Assembly: GCF_014696225.1 (NCBI RefSeq)
Contig: NZ_JACJPV010000043.1
Location: 1-33,395 of the forward strand
DNA length: 33,395 nt
From: Anabaena sp. FACHB-1237
GTDB taxonomy: Bacteria; Cyanobacteriota; Cyanobacteriia; Cyanobacteriales; Nostocaceae
Reading direction: 5' to 3'
A program made the position numbers and the translations under genes. Below the pieces are notes generated by a model. The model was not told the DNA's origin, ran no database searches, and saw nothing but the letters and a program-made list of their open reading frames with translations. Of this stretch, positions 26,154-33,311 are shown one piece after another. Position 1 is the stretch's first letter; each line of letters begins with the position of its first letter.

Positions 26154-27029
26154 TTATAGCTCTTTAATTCCTGATTCACAATTGATTTCTAAACATAAAG
26201 CCAGTTGATAAATATAGCGCCGAGATAACCCAGTATCTTTAGCTATTTCTCGACTTGCTTGGGAACGAGAAATACCTTGTTTAATCATTGCTAATAGTTC
26301 ATTTTTTAACTCATTTTCTGATAGTTGATTTTCTTCAAGGATACTGCCAGCAATAATTAGAGTATATTCTCCTTGAGGTTCTCTTTTTTGGTATTCAGCG
26401 ATCGCTTCCGTAATTGTTCCGCGCCAAAATTCCTCATATAATTTAGTTAACTCCCTAGCTATGACTATAGAGCGATCGCCCCCAAAAATATCACCTAAAT
26501 CTGCTAAAGTTTCTCGCAAACGATGGGGAGACTCATAAAACACTAAAGTCCGCGTTTCTGTTAACAATGACTGTAAATAGTCTCGTCTTTGTTGACTTTT
26601 TGCAGGTAAAAAACCATCAAAAATAAACTTATTTGTAGGTAGGCCAGAAGCACTTAAAGCTGTAATTGCTGCCGTAGCACTAGGAATAGGAACAACAGAA
26701 ATACCATGATCCACACAAGCCTTAATTAACTCATATCCAGGATCAGAAATACCTGGCATTCCCGCATCACTCACTAAAGCGATCGCTTTTCCATAACGTA
26801 AAGAATCTAAAATTTCAGGAATACGACTTTGACGATTATGTTCATGATAACTCATTTGTGGAGTAGTAATTTGAAAATGTTGTAATAACTTTCCTGTATG
26901 TCTAGTATCTTCGGCCGCAATTAAATCTACAGCTTGTAAAATACGTACAGCACGAAAAGTCATATCTTCTAAATTGCCAATGGGCGTGCCCACAATATAT
27001 AATGTACCTGGTTTGGGATCTGGTTGCAT
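26154..27029 (-). CDS. rsmI: 16S rRNA (cytidine1402-2'-O)-methyltransferase
   Basis: SAM-dependent enzyme that methylates the ribose of C1402 in the decoding centre of 16S rRNA, together with RsmH. 291 residues, the normal size for a tetrapyrrole-methylase-fold protein. Visible family blocks: LYIVGTPIGNLEDMTFRAV near the start, IAAEDTRHTGKLLQHF, ALVSDAGMPGISDPGYEL, IPSATAAITALSASGLP, the FYESPHRLRETL substrate loop and the ARELTKLYEEFWRGT block. The C-terminal helical region ends in a helix-turn-helix-like segment (SRSQASREIAKDTGLSRRYIYQLAL), usual for the family. The ATG at 27029 has no obvious ribosome binding site. Downstream gene of a minus-strand group with the DUF29 and PH-domain genes. 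Confidence 0.97.
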   Translation of the reverse strand: MQPDPKPGTLYIVGTPIGNLEDMTFRAVRILQAVDLIAAEDTRHTGKLLQHFQITTPQMSYHEHNRQSRIPEILDSLRYGKAIALVSDAGMPGISDPGYELIKACVDHGISVVPIPSATAAITALSASGLPTNKFIFDGFLPAKSQQRRDYLQSLLTETRTLVFYESPHRLRETLADLGDIFGGDRSIVIARELTKLYEEFWRGTITEAIAEYQKREPQGEYTLIIAGSILEENQLSENELKNELLAMIKQGISRSQASREIAKDTGLSRRYIYQLALCLEINCESGIKEL

Positions 27030-27078
27030 AATAATATAAAACCGAACAAAATAAGATTTTTACAAGAGATATTTAGTA

Positions 27079-27534
27079 TTATATATTCTCCCAAGACTGA
27101 TGATTTAATAAAATGTCTATATCCTCATCCTCTGAAAAAGGACAAACATTAGGGAAATTAACATCATATTCATTAATCAAATTATCAACTGCATCTGCAT
27201 AACATTCAGTTAATATTTCTAAAAAATAATTGCGTAAACTAGGAGAATCTTTTAAAAGTTTTTTCAAATCTTTTTGAGTACGTTTAATAGTATTTTCCCA
27301 TCCTCGGTAACAATCAACTAAAGGAACATAGCGACGTTTTAATATATGTTCAAATAAAGTTACTAAACGACTTTCTAACTCCCGTCTTTCTCTTCTTACC
27401 AAAAATTCCACCTCCTCAATCAAATTTTCCCAATCAACCTCATGAAAATTTCTTTTTTTCAACTGAGTTACTGTATCTATAACCCAAAGCGCAAAATCTT
27501 GATTATAGAGACTTTTTGCTGGTGTTTTTGTCAT
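27079..27534 (-). CDS. DUF29 domain-containing protein
   Basis: 151 residues of the DUF29 family, a small helical protein of unknown function that is abundant in cyanobacteria. The diagnostic start is YNQDFALWVIDTVTQLKKR followed by VDWENLIEEVEFL and RRERRELESRLVTLFEHILK; the later part has the WENTIKRTQKDLKKLLKDSPSL block. The tail is acidic (FSEDEDIDILL). A strong ribosome binding site, GGGGAGG, lies 7 nt before the ATG. It is 49 bp upstream of rsmI on the same strand. No function can be assigned; family members are often multicopy and mobile between strains. Confidence 0.9.
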   Translation of the reverse strand: MTKTPAKSLYNQDFALWVIDTVTQLKKRNFHEVDWENLIEEVEFLVRRERRELESRLVTLFEHILKRRYVPLVDCYRGWENTIKRTQKDLKKLLKDSPSLRNYFLEILTECYADAVDNLINEYDVNFPNVCPFSEDEDIDILLNHQSWENI

Positions 27535-27562
27535 TTCTTGACCTCCCCAATTTACTACTTTC

Positions 27563-27595
27563 AGATCCCCGACTTCTTGAAGAAGTTGGGGATCT
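27563..27595. repeat. Hairpin repeat AGATCCCCGACTTCTT
   Basis: Arms of 16 bp with one mismatch (or G-U in RNA) and an almost absent loop, between the PH-domain and DUF29 genes. Same dispersed family as 19417-19448. Confidence 0.75.
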
Positions 27596-27600
27596 TGTGA

Positions 27601-27622
27601 TTAATTATTGATTAATTATTAA
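27601..27622. repeat. 11-bp repeat TTAATTATTGA, two copies, overlapping a stop codon
   Basis: 27601-27611 is exact, 27612-27622 differs at one base (TTAATTATTAA). The second copy supplies the stop codon of the PH-domain gene. Same unit as at 15286-15318. Confidence 0.7.
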
Positions 27623-28223
27623 TAAACTTCTCAAAAACTGCCCCAAAATCCTTACGTACATAAGTTTCATGGGCATTCTTTAACCAATTAAAAGCATACT
27701 GATTAATTGACTTAAATTGCTCATCAGAAGTAGATGTATTAGTACAACGACCCACAGTATCAGAAGCAGTATTTAAACTAGTTTGGGCATATTGATAAAA
27801 TACAGCATTCTCTTTTTGAATATAAGCAATCTTCAACAACGTCTTATACAAATCTTTCAACTGTTCTATATAACTTTTAGCCACATCAATAGAATAGGAA
27901 TGTTCACCCATTGTTAACTTTATTTCAATATCCATATCTATTGTCCCAGCCGTTTCTAATTTCACATCTTTAATGATATGATGAGCATAATTAAACCGTT
28001 TGAGTAAGCGTTTTTTACTAACTGCGGAAGTTCCATCTAAATGAATTAACGCTAAATTTGTAAAACAATACTCATCGGTTTTGGACTTAATCAGAAAATA
28101 GATTTTCTCCCCTTCCTCGTGCATGACATAATCATCACTATCCACCTTATTATAATCCACAGGTTTGATCACAGCACCAATATCACTCAAACCTAGTGCA
28201 TCCATCGCTAAATTTTTAAACAT
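27612..28223 (-). CDS. Bacterial PH domain protein (PF08000/YvbH-like)
   Basis: 203-residue soluble protein. The first about 125 residues match the bacterial PH-like family (starts MFKNLAMDALGLSDIGAVI, then YFLIKSKTDEYCFTNLALIH and KKRLLKRFNYAHHIIKDV), and the rest is the helical YvbH-type extension (about 130-200). In related proteins the PH-like part forms rings; the ligand and role are unknown. GGAGAG sits about 10 nt before the ATG at 28223. First gene of a minus-strand group (PH, DUF29, rsmI), and divergent from the PfkB-family kinase across only 39 bp, so the two promoters must overlap or be compact. Confidence 0.82.
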   Translation of the reverse strand: MFKNLAMDALGLSDIGAVIKPVDYNKVDSDDYVMHEEGEKIYFLIKSKTDEYCFTNLALIHLDGTSAVSKKRLLKRFNYAHHIIKDVKLETAGTIDMDIEIKLTMGEHSYSIDVAKSYIEQLKDLYKTLLKIAYIQKENAVFYQYAQTSLNTASDTVGRCTNTSTSDEQFKSINQYAFNWLKNAHETYVRKDFGAVFEKFINN

Positions 28224-28262
28224 GATTTTTTGCTCTCCATTAAAGTGAATTAGAAATTACCA

Positions 28263-29150
28263 ATGAAAAAAACAGCCCTATTTATCGGTTTAATTACCCT
28301 CGATTTTATTTATCTTGCTCCCTCATTCCCCCAAAATAATCAAAAACTAGTAGCTACTGATTATACTGTAACATCAGGTGGACCTGCTACCAACGCTTCT
28401 GTTACATTTAGTTACTTGGGTAATAATGCCCAAATTGTAGGTATTTTAGGATCACATCCCATTACAGCATTAATTAAGGAAGATTTAAGAAACTACCAAG
28501 TGAAAATTATTGATCTTGATCCTAATATCCAAACATCCCCACCAGTATCTTCAATTATTGTTACAGAAAATACAGGAGAAAGGGCGGTTATTTCTATTAA
28601 CGCAGTCAAAACTCTAGCCAAGATAGAAAATATTCCTGATGATATTTTAACAGATATTGATATTATCTTAATTGACGGACATCAAATAGCCATTAGTGAA
28701 ATCATTGCTCAAAAAGCGCGAGAAAGCAAAATACCTATTGTCATGGATGGAGGTAGTTGGAAATCAGGATTGGAGAAAATATTACCCTTTGTAGATTATG
28801 CCATAATTTCGGCTAATTTTTATCCGCCTAATTGTAGAAATCAAGAAGATATTTTAGAATATTTACAAAGTTTTCATATTCCTCATATTGCTATTACCCA
28901 AGGAGAAAAACCGATTAAATATATTAGTCATGGTAATCAAGGTTTAATTAAAATTCATCCTATTCAACCTAGAGATACATTAGGAGCAGGTGATATTTTT
29001 CATGGTGCTTTTTGCCATTATATTTTAGATAATGATATTTTAGATCATAATCTACAAAATAATTTTATCATGGCATTAACAGCAGCTGCGGAAATTGCCG
29101 CAAAAGCCTGTAAATTCTTTGGTACTCGCTCTTGGATGATTGACAATTGA
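28263..29150 (+). CDS. PfkB (ribokinase) family carbohydrate or nucleoside kinase
   Basis: Cytoplasmic ATP-dependent kinase of 295 residues. N-terminal substrate signature around G39-G40 (TSGGPATNASVTF); the C-terminal signature is D238-TLGAGD244-IFHGAF, with D244 as the catalytic base and the GAG anion hole intact. Between them lie the expected IDGHQI and VMDGGSW blocks. It is closest in feel to the cyanobacterial sugar-kinase branch; substrate cannot be read from the sequence. It is followed by the CysQ-like phosphatase 63 bp downstream on the same strand. Its last codons run into a heptamer tandem repeat, so the final residues (MIDN) may be repeat-derived. Confidence 0.9.
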   Translation: MKKTALFIGLITLDFIYLAPSFPQNNQKLVATDYTVTSGGPATNASVTFSYLGNNAQIVGILGSHPITALIKEDLRNYQVKIIDLDPNIQTSPPVSSIIVTENTGERAVISINAVKTLAKIENIPDDILTDIDIILIDGHQIAISEIIAQKARESKIPIVMDGGSWKSGLEKILPFVDYAIISANFYPPNCRNQEDILEYLQSFHIPHIAITQGEKPIKYISHGNQGLIKIHPIQPRDTLGAGDIFHGAFCHYILDNDILDHNLQNNFIMALTAAAEIAAKACKFFGTRSWMIDN

Positions 29151-29173
29151 CAATTGATAATTGATAATTGAAT
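29139..29173. repeat. Heptamer tandem repeat (5 units) at the end of the kinase gene
   Basis: Units ATTGACA, ATTGACA, ATTGATA, ATTGATA, ATTGAAT. Short tandemly repeated heptamers (STRR) are characteristic of heterocystous cyanobacteria. It spans the stop codon of the PfkB-family gene. Confidence 0.75.
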
Positions 29174-29213
29174 TAATACTAAGTTTTCACAAAATACAAC
29201 CCAACATAAAACT

Positions 29214-30083
29214 ATGCCAACTATGCCAAATTTACAGCCAGATTTAGCAAAAATTCTCACAATTACTAAGGAAATAGGTCATAATGCAGCTAAATTACTC
29301 CGTTCTTATTATCAGGGTACAGTAGATAATAATAATTTGGATAACTTGCAAATCCAATATCAAGAAAATGAACCTGTGACATTAGCAGATATAGCTGTAA
29401 GTGAATATATAATTTCCCAGTTACAAGCTGCTTTTGGTAATAAAGATTTTGGTTATATTAGTGAAGAAACCTACAAACAAAATCCTCATAAAAATCCCCA
29501 TGAATGGGTATGGATCATCGATCCTTTAGATGGTACAAGGGATTTTATTAATAAAACTGGAGAATATGCTATTCATATTGCTTTAGTAAAAGGTACAAGT
29601 CCAGTATTAGCTGTTGTGGCTATTCCTGAAGCGGAAAAACTATATTTTGCTACTAAAAATGGTGGTACATTTGTGGAAAATAAGGCAGGTATTTTACCAT
29701 TAAAAATTAAATCTCAAGCTACTTTAGAAGATTTAACTTTAGTAGTTAGTCGTTCCCATCGTAATGCTAAATTAGAATATTTACTAGAAAATTTACCCTG
29801 TAAAAAACAGTTAGCTATTGGTAGTGTTGGTTGTAAAATATCTGCTATCATTGAAAGTCTAGCTGATGTTTATATTTCCATATCTGGTAAGTCTGCTCCT
29901 AAAGATTGGGATATGGCTGCACCTGAATTAATTTTTACGGAGGCTGGAGGAAGTTTTACGTATATTAACGGAGAATATTTGCGCTACAATACTGGTGAAA
30001 TTAATCAATGGGAAACTATTATTGCTAGTAGTTATCAAGATCATCACCACCTATGTCAACTAGCAAGAAATATACTTTTTTGA
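29214..30083 (+). CDS. 3'(2'),5'-bisphosphate nucleotidase / inositol monophosphatase family (CysQ-like)
   Basis: Mg-dependent, Li-sensitive-type phosphatase fold of 289 residues. Metal ligands are visible: E84-E85 in YISEETY, D103-PLDGT108 in WVWIIDPLDGTRDF, and D233 in KDWDMAAPELI. The spacing and the RSH...GS-GCK layout favour the CysQ branch, which removes 3'-phosphoadenosine phosphate from sulfur assimilation, over inositol phosphatases, but the two are hard to tell apart. Start ATG at 29214; an in-frame ATG at 29223 is equally possible, and neither has a clear ribosome binding site. Likely co-transcribed with the kinase upstream. Confidence 0.88.
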   Translation: MPTMPNLQPDLAKILTITKEIGHNAAKLLRSYYQGTVDNNNLDNLQIQYQENEPVTLADIAVSEYIISQLQAAFGNKDFGYISEETYKQNPHKNPHEWVWIIDPLDGTRDFINKTGEYAIHIALVKGTSPVLAVVAIPEAEKLYFATKNGGTFVENKAGILPLKIKSQATLEDLTLVVSRSHRNAKLEYLLENLPCKKQLAIGSVGCKISAIIESLADVYISISGKSAPKDWDMAAPELIFTEAGGSFTYINGEYLRYNTGEINQWETIIASSYQDHHHLCQLARNILF

Positions 30084-30104
30084 CGCTTCACCGACGGACG
30101 CTAC

Positions 30105-30223
30105 CTAAGTAGTCTTACTCTGTCTCTGCGCCTGTTTAGAGTCGTGGCAATGCCCTATCCCGACTTTATTTATATTTTTTGCAGCATTTTCATCTCGGTC
30201 CTGTTCAGTTCCACAATTCAAAT
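30105..30223 (-). pseudogene. TnpB (IS200/IS605-type) C-terminal relic
   Basis: On the minus strand an open frame reads NLNCGTEQDRDENAAKNINK and continues to a stop at 30105-30107 (end SKTT). NCG followed by DRDENAAKNI is the hallmark of the TnpB zinc-ribbon end plus the last RuvC aspartate. Everything upstream is missing: the frame runs straight into the MITE at 30224 and no TnpB-like sequence is seen beyond it. So this is about 40 codons of a dead RNA-guided transposon nuclease. Confidence 0.82.
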
Positions 30224-30330
30224 TACAGCACATTCCGTCTACATGAGGTACACCATAGGCAGGCAAGATGCCTGTGTTACAAGGGTTTTATCATTAACAT
30301 CTGTACCTCATCATAACGGAAACTGCTGTA
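30224..30330 (+). mobile_element. MITE family copy 3 (107 bp)
   Basis: TACAGCACATTCC at the left and GGAAACTGCTGTA at the right (11 of 13 positions inverted-complementary); looser symmetry extends to ATGAGGTACA about 20 bp in from each end. It contains the GGCAAGATGCC hairpin and the GGGTTTTATCATTAACATCT core shared with the other two copies. TA at both outer ends fits a TA-target element such as IS630/mariner types. Confidence 0.9.
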
Positions 30331-30519
30331 GCTGAAAAACCATAGCCCCACTGCGAATGATAGTGCAGTGTAGCTTTAGCATACCGCAGCTAGGCTAAAT
30401 CTGTAGTATATGTCGCTTAAATTTACACAATTTTTTTCATGCTTTACCCCTACTGACTGCTAACACAAAATTTTCTGGCTAAACATAACAGATTATGAGT
30501 TTATCTTGTGAGCTAGTGC

Positions 30520-30525
30520 TATACT
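30520..30525 (+). promoter_or_regulatory. Candidate -10 (TATACT) for rbp-rpsU
   Basis: Lies 117 bp before the ATG, implying a leader of about 110 nt. Long leaders are known for cyanobacterial cold-induced rbp genes. No consensus -35 seen. Confidence 0.3.
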
Positions 30526-30641
30526 AATAACAATAAGGATTATTTTCGGTTGAGTAAGTCGTTTTAAGCTTTCTTTTTAAATGAGTCTCTCCGAATCTAA
30601 CTCTCCACTCTAATCTGGTTTGGAAGACCATTAATATATTT

Positions 30642-30944
30642 ATGTCCATTTACATCGGTAATCTATCTTATCAAGTTACTAGCGATGATCTGAAAAATGC
30701 TTTTTCTGAGTATGGTAAAGTTAGTCGCGTCCAATTGCCTACAGATCGAGAAACAGGTCGCCCTAGAGGTTTTGCATTCGTGGAAATGAGTTCAGATGCA
30801 GAAGAAACAGCAGCTATTGAAGCACTTGATGGTGCTGAATGGATGGGAAGAGATTTAAAAGTGAATAAGGCTAAACCTAAAGAAGATAAAGGATCTCGCG
30901 GTGGTAGCTGGGGAGGTAACGGTGGACGTGGTGGCCGCTATTAA
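30642..30944 (+). CDS. Glycine-rich RRM RNA-binding protein (Rbp)
   Basis: 100 residues: a single RRM with RNP2 IYIGNL (3-8) and RNP1 RGFAFVEM (42-49), followed by a Gly/Arg-rich tail (RGGSWGGNGGRGGRY). This is the cyanobacterial Rbp class, RNA chaperone-like proteins several of which are induced by cold. The upstream leader is long and there is no Shine-Dalgarno before the ATG, as reported for related cold-regulated genes. rpsU follows on the same strand after about 200 bp; an rbpA1-rpsU pair is described in Anabaena variabilis, so the same pairing here supports identity. Which numbered rbp paralogue this is cannot be decided. Confidence 0.95.
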   Translation: MSIYIGNLSYQVTSDDLKNAFSEYGKVSRVQLPTDRETGRPRGFAFVEMSSDAEETAAIEALDGAEWMGRDLKVNKAKPKEDKGSRGGSWGGNGGRGGRY

Positions 30945-30970
30945 GTCTGAATTTCAGGAAATCAACATTT

Positions 30971-31003
30971 AACTTTTAGCTAACTTTTAGCTAACTTTTA
31001 GCT
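30971..31003. repeat. 11-bp tandem repeat AACTTTTAGCT, three perfect copies
   Basis: Three exact consecutive copies between rbp and rpsU, followed by TTTTTAAC. One unit per helical turn. Could be a regulatory site cluster or a simple expansion. Confidence 0.85.
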
Positions 31004-31150
31004 TTTTAACGATCGCATTTATAGCAGTAACAAATAGCTAACCCTTGTTTCTGCTATGATGGCTAAATGATTAGATGTTCTAAGCAGGTTTTATCTAGTT
31101 TACATTGTCTATGATAGGCAATTGTTCATCCAGAATAAGGAGAAATAAGA

Positions 31151-31348
31151 ATGACGCAAGTAGTTTTGGGTGAAAACGAAGGCATTGAGTCAGCATTAAG
31201 AAGATTTAAGCGGGAAGTTTCTAAAGCTGGAATTTTTCAAGATATGCGGAAAAATCGCCATTTTGAAACACCTTTAGAGAAGGAAAAGCGAAAAGCAGTA
31301 GCTAGACATAAACAACGTCGTCAACAACATTCTCGCTTCAAGCGGTAA
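31151..31348 (+). CDS. rpsU: 30S ribosomal protein S21
   Basis: 65-residue basic protein of the small subunit, needed for translation initiation by base-pairing to the Shine-Dalgarno region. The sequence is complete: VVLGENEGIESALRRFKREV, then KNRHFETPLEKEKRKAVARH and a basic end QQHSRFKR. A good ribosome binding site, AAGGAG, is 8 nt before the ATG. Paired with the upstream RRM gene. A heptamer tandem repeat starts 6 nt after the stop. Confidence 0.97.
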   Translation: MTQVVLGENEGIESALRRFKREVSKAGIFQDMRKNRHFETPLEKEKRKAVARHKQRRQQHSRFKR

Positions 31349-31353
31349 GTAGT

Positions 31354-31381
31354 AGTCAGCTATCAGCTATCAGCAGTCAGT
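31354..31381. repeat. Heptamer tandem repeat after rpsU
   Basis: Units AGTCAGC, TATCAGC, TATCAGC, AGTCAGT, directly downstream of rpsU. STRR-type sequence. Confidence 0.7.
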
Positions 31382-31433
31382 AGTTGTTTGATTTATGTAC
31401 CTGCCATGTAATGTATATTTTTTGACTGATATT

Positions 31434-31463
31434 GGGAAATCCTCTGGGGTTTCCTTTTAATTT
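31434..31463 (+). terminator. Probable Rho-independent terminator of rpsU
   Basis: GGAAATCC pairs with GGGGTTTCC over a short TCT loop and is followed by TTTTAATTT. It lies 86 bp after the rpsU stop. Confidence 0.5.
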
Positions 31464-31536
31464 ATTGATAATTATCTATAATTTAGTTGATTTTTTTTAC
31501 GAAAATATATTGATTTTTGTTAACATTAGCTTTGTC

Positions 31537-31542
31537 TATAAA
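31537..31542 (+). promoter_or_regulatory. Candidate -10 (TATAAA) upstream of the 12-codon ORF
   Basis: About 98 bp before the small ORF's ATG; weak TTG-type -35 candidates upstream are not at standard spacing. Confidence 0.2.
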
Positions 31543-31640
31543 ATTGTCAGATGAGGACACTAGTACCGCAGATCGAAATTCATGCATTTAAAAGTCATGC
31601 ATTGAAAACGAAGAAAGCATAGGCTTTTGGAGGTTTTAGA

Positions 31641-31679
31641 ATGGTTGGTTTATGTACGCCCTCTTGTCCTAGATCATAA
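31641..31679 (+). CDS. Possible 12-residue leader peptide or small protein (MVGLCTPSCPRS)
   Basis: ATG preceded by TTGGAGG at 7 nt spacing, the strongest ribosome binding site in the window, opening a frame of only 12 codons with two cysteines (C5 and C9). No larger gene begins in frame. It could be a regulatory upstream ORF or a microprotein; the next annotated gene is 564 bp away. The ribosome binding site is seen; function is unknown. Confidence 0.35.
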   Translation: MVGLCTPSCPRS

Positions 31680-31810
31680 ATCGTTAGGACTTACCCAATA
31701 TGGGACTAAAAACCTTATTCTTGCTTAGTTCTAATTCATGAGTTACCTCTGTTTTGTCTAATTCGTGATCATTGAGGATTGCGATGTGTTAAATTTATGT
31801 AACAACGGGT

Positions 31811-31841
31811 TGACATAATCGTAATGTTATGATAAACATTA
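31811..31841 (+). promoter_or_regulatory. TTGACA followed by inverted repeat GTAATGTT/AAACATTATC
   Basis: A consensus -35 hexamer at 31811-31816 and, right after it, an imperfect palindrome (7 of 8 bp) where a repressor could sit. A clear -10 at 17 bp is missing. Confidence 0.25.
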
Positions 31842-32147
31842 TCTTATACTAAACTCAGAGTTAGTTTTTGAACTAAATCACACTTTAGGAAGGTTTGGAA
31901 TTAATCAAAGTAATCCTTTTAAATGGGAACTTAGGGGGGGAAAAGTTTATAGTTATAGCTAGAAACGCAAGTTACTAGCAGGGATTGAAAAAATTTGCAG
32001 GTAAATATGGCAAAAATGGGTATGATTGTTGACATTTGTTGGCGATCGCTAAAGTATTAAATAAATGTAAATGACCAGTATTTGAGATGAGGAGGTTTTT
32101 ATTTTTCATAGCTTGATTCATAAACCCCAACAATAACAACACCAATT

Positions 32148-32153
32148 TATAAT
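32148..32153 (+). promoter_or_regulatory. Candidate -10 (TATAAT) for the glycosyltransferase
   Basis: Consensus hexamer 90 bp before the ATG at 32244; no matching -35. Confidence 0.25.
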
Positions 32154-32243
32154 TTAGTGTAACAAAATACAAGATAAACACAAAAGCATTCTCCAACCTC
32201 GCAGGAATTGGTTTACTGAGGGCTATTCAAATCAAAAAGGCAA

Positions 32244-33311
32244 ATGGAAAAACAAAAAATTAATATGATCAATCAGCAAACAAAGACTAAAAGTCAAACT
32301 GACGATACAAATAGCAATGGGACAGACCAGAATTATTCATCGTTAGTAAAAAAAGACTGCGATAGTATAACAAGTGAAAAATTATATAGTTCACCACTTA
32401 AATTAACTGTAATTACAGAGTTTTTTCCACCAGATTATGCAGCTACAGGACAGCTAATAGAAGAATTAGTACAACATTTAGAAAAAGAAGGAGTGGTTAT
32501 TAACATATTCACAGGGCAACCAGGATATGCATTTACTACCACTCAAGCTGCTGCGTTAGAAGAAATAGGTGATATTCGTATTCAAAGGTCAAGAAGCACA
32601 CAAGTATGGACAGGGAGAATTAGAGGGAAAGCATTTAGTGGTGTTTTATTTACTATAAGATCCTTTCTGCATATCATCAAAAACTTTCGCAGTAGTGGAG
32701 TGTTTTTATTGACATCTGCTCCACCATTTTTGCCCATAGTAGGTTATTTAGCTAGTTTGGTATTAAGATTTCCCTATGTATGCTTGATCTATGATTTATA
32801 TCCAGATATAGCGATCGCTCTAGGAGTAATAGAGAAAAACCACTGGTTAGCAAAATTTTGGCGACAATTAAATCGGCAAGTTTGGCAAAAAGCAAAAAGA
32901 GTGATAGTATTGAGTCCGTCTATGAAAGAACAGGTATTACTCACTTGTCCAGAAATAGCAGATAAAATATCTGTAATTCACAGTTGGGGGGATCCACAGA
33001 TGATCAAACCAATGAGTAAAGAAGATAACTGGTTTGCTAGAAAATATAATCTAGTAGAAAAATTCGTAGTTCTTTACTCTGGTAACATGGGTAGATGTCA
33101 TGATATAGATACAATTTTAGAAACCGCAAAACAATTACAAAATAATCAAGAAATTCAGTTTGTTTGTATTGGAGGAGGTCAAAAAAGAGAGAAATTGATT
33201 GAAGATGTCCATAGGCTAGGGCTAAAAAACTTTTTGTTTCTACCCTATCAAGACAAAAAGATAATACCTAGGACTTACGCATTGACAAAAAACATTATCT
33301 ATGTATTCTAG
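32244..33311 (+). pseudogene. GT4-type (WbuB/WcaI-like) glycosyltransferase, 3' end broken by an insertion
   Basis: Retaining GT-B glycosyltransferase of the type that adds a sugar during exopolysaccharide or O-antigen synthesis. The ORF keeps a 48-residue polar N-terminal extension, the Rossmann start ITEFFPPDYAATGQLIEEL, the LTSAPPFLPIVGYL and YDLYPDIAIALGVI blocks, VIVLSPSMKEQVL, and the donor-domain motif VLYSGNMGRCHDIDT up to FLPYQDKKIIP. After that (nt 33270 on, about residue 342) the sequence switches to RTYALTKNIIYVF and stops, exactly where AGGACTTACGC begins and a transposase gene follows on the other strand. The C-terminal helix and remaining 50-60 residues of the donor domain are missing, so the product is probably inactive. 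AAGG sits 4 nt before the ATG. Confidence 0.85.

Larger units (their letters stand above)
30084..30641. other. Intergenic region with tnpB relic, MITE and rbp leader
   Basis: From left to right: remnant of a tnpB 3' end on the minus strand (30105-30223), MITE copy 3 (30224-30330), then about 300 bp of leader/promoter DNA for the RNA-binding protein gene with a TATACT at 30520-30525. Confidence 0.7.
31349..32243. other. 0.9-kb interval between rpsU and the glycosyltransferase
   Basis: Contains the heptamer repeat and terminator, a possible promoter plus 12-codon ORF (31537-31679), a fragment AGGACTTACCCAATA (31686-31700) similar to the IS end at 33271, a TTGACA with an overlapping inverted repeat (31811-31841), a second TTGACA (32029-32034) and a TATAAT (32148-32153). 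No larger ORF is supported. Confidence 0.5.

Noticed and set aside
26154..28223. PH-domain, DUF29 and rsmI as a defence operon
   Set aside because: rsmI is housekeeping and the others lack any defence-associated effector domain; same-strand adjacency alone is not enough.
29139..29173. Possible CRISPR-like or iteron array
   Set aside because: Heptamers are directly adjacent without spacers; same for 31354-31381. They are tandem STRR repeats, not CRISPR or an origin.
30144..30335. 63-residue ORF on the + strand
   Set aside because: It runs antisense to the tnpB relic and then through the MITE; no ribosome binding site and no family resemblance.
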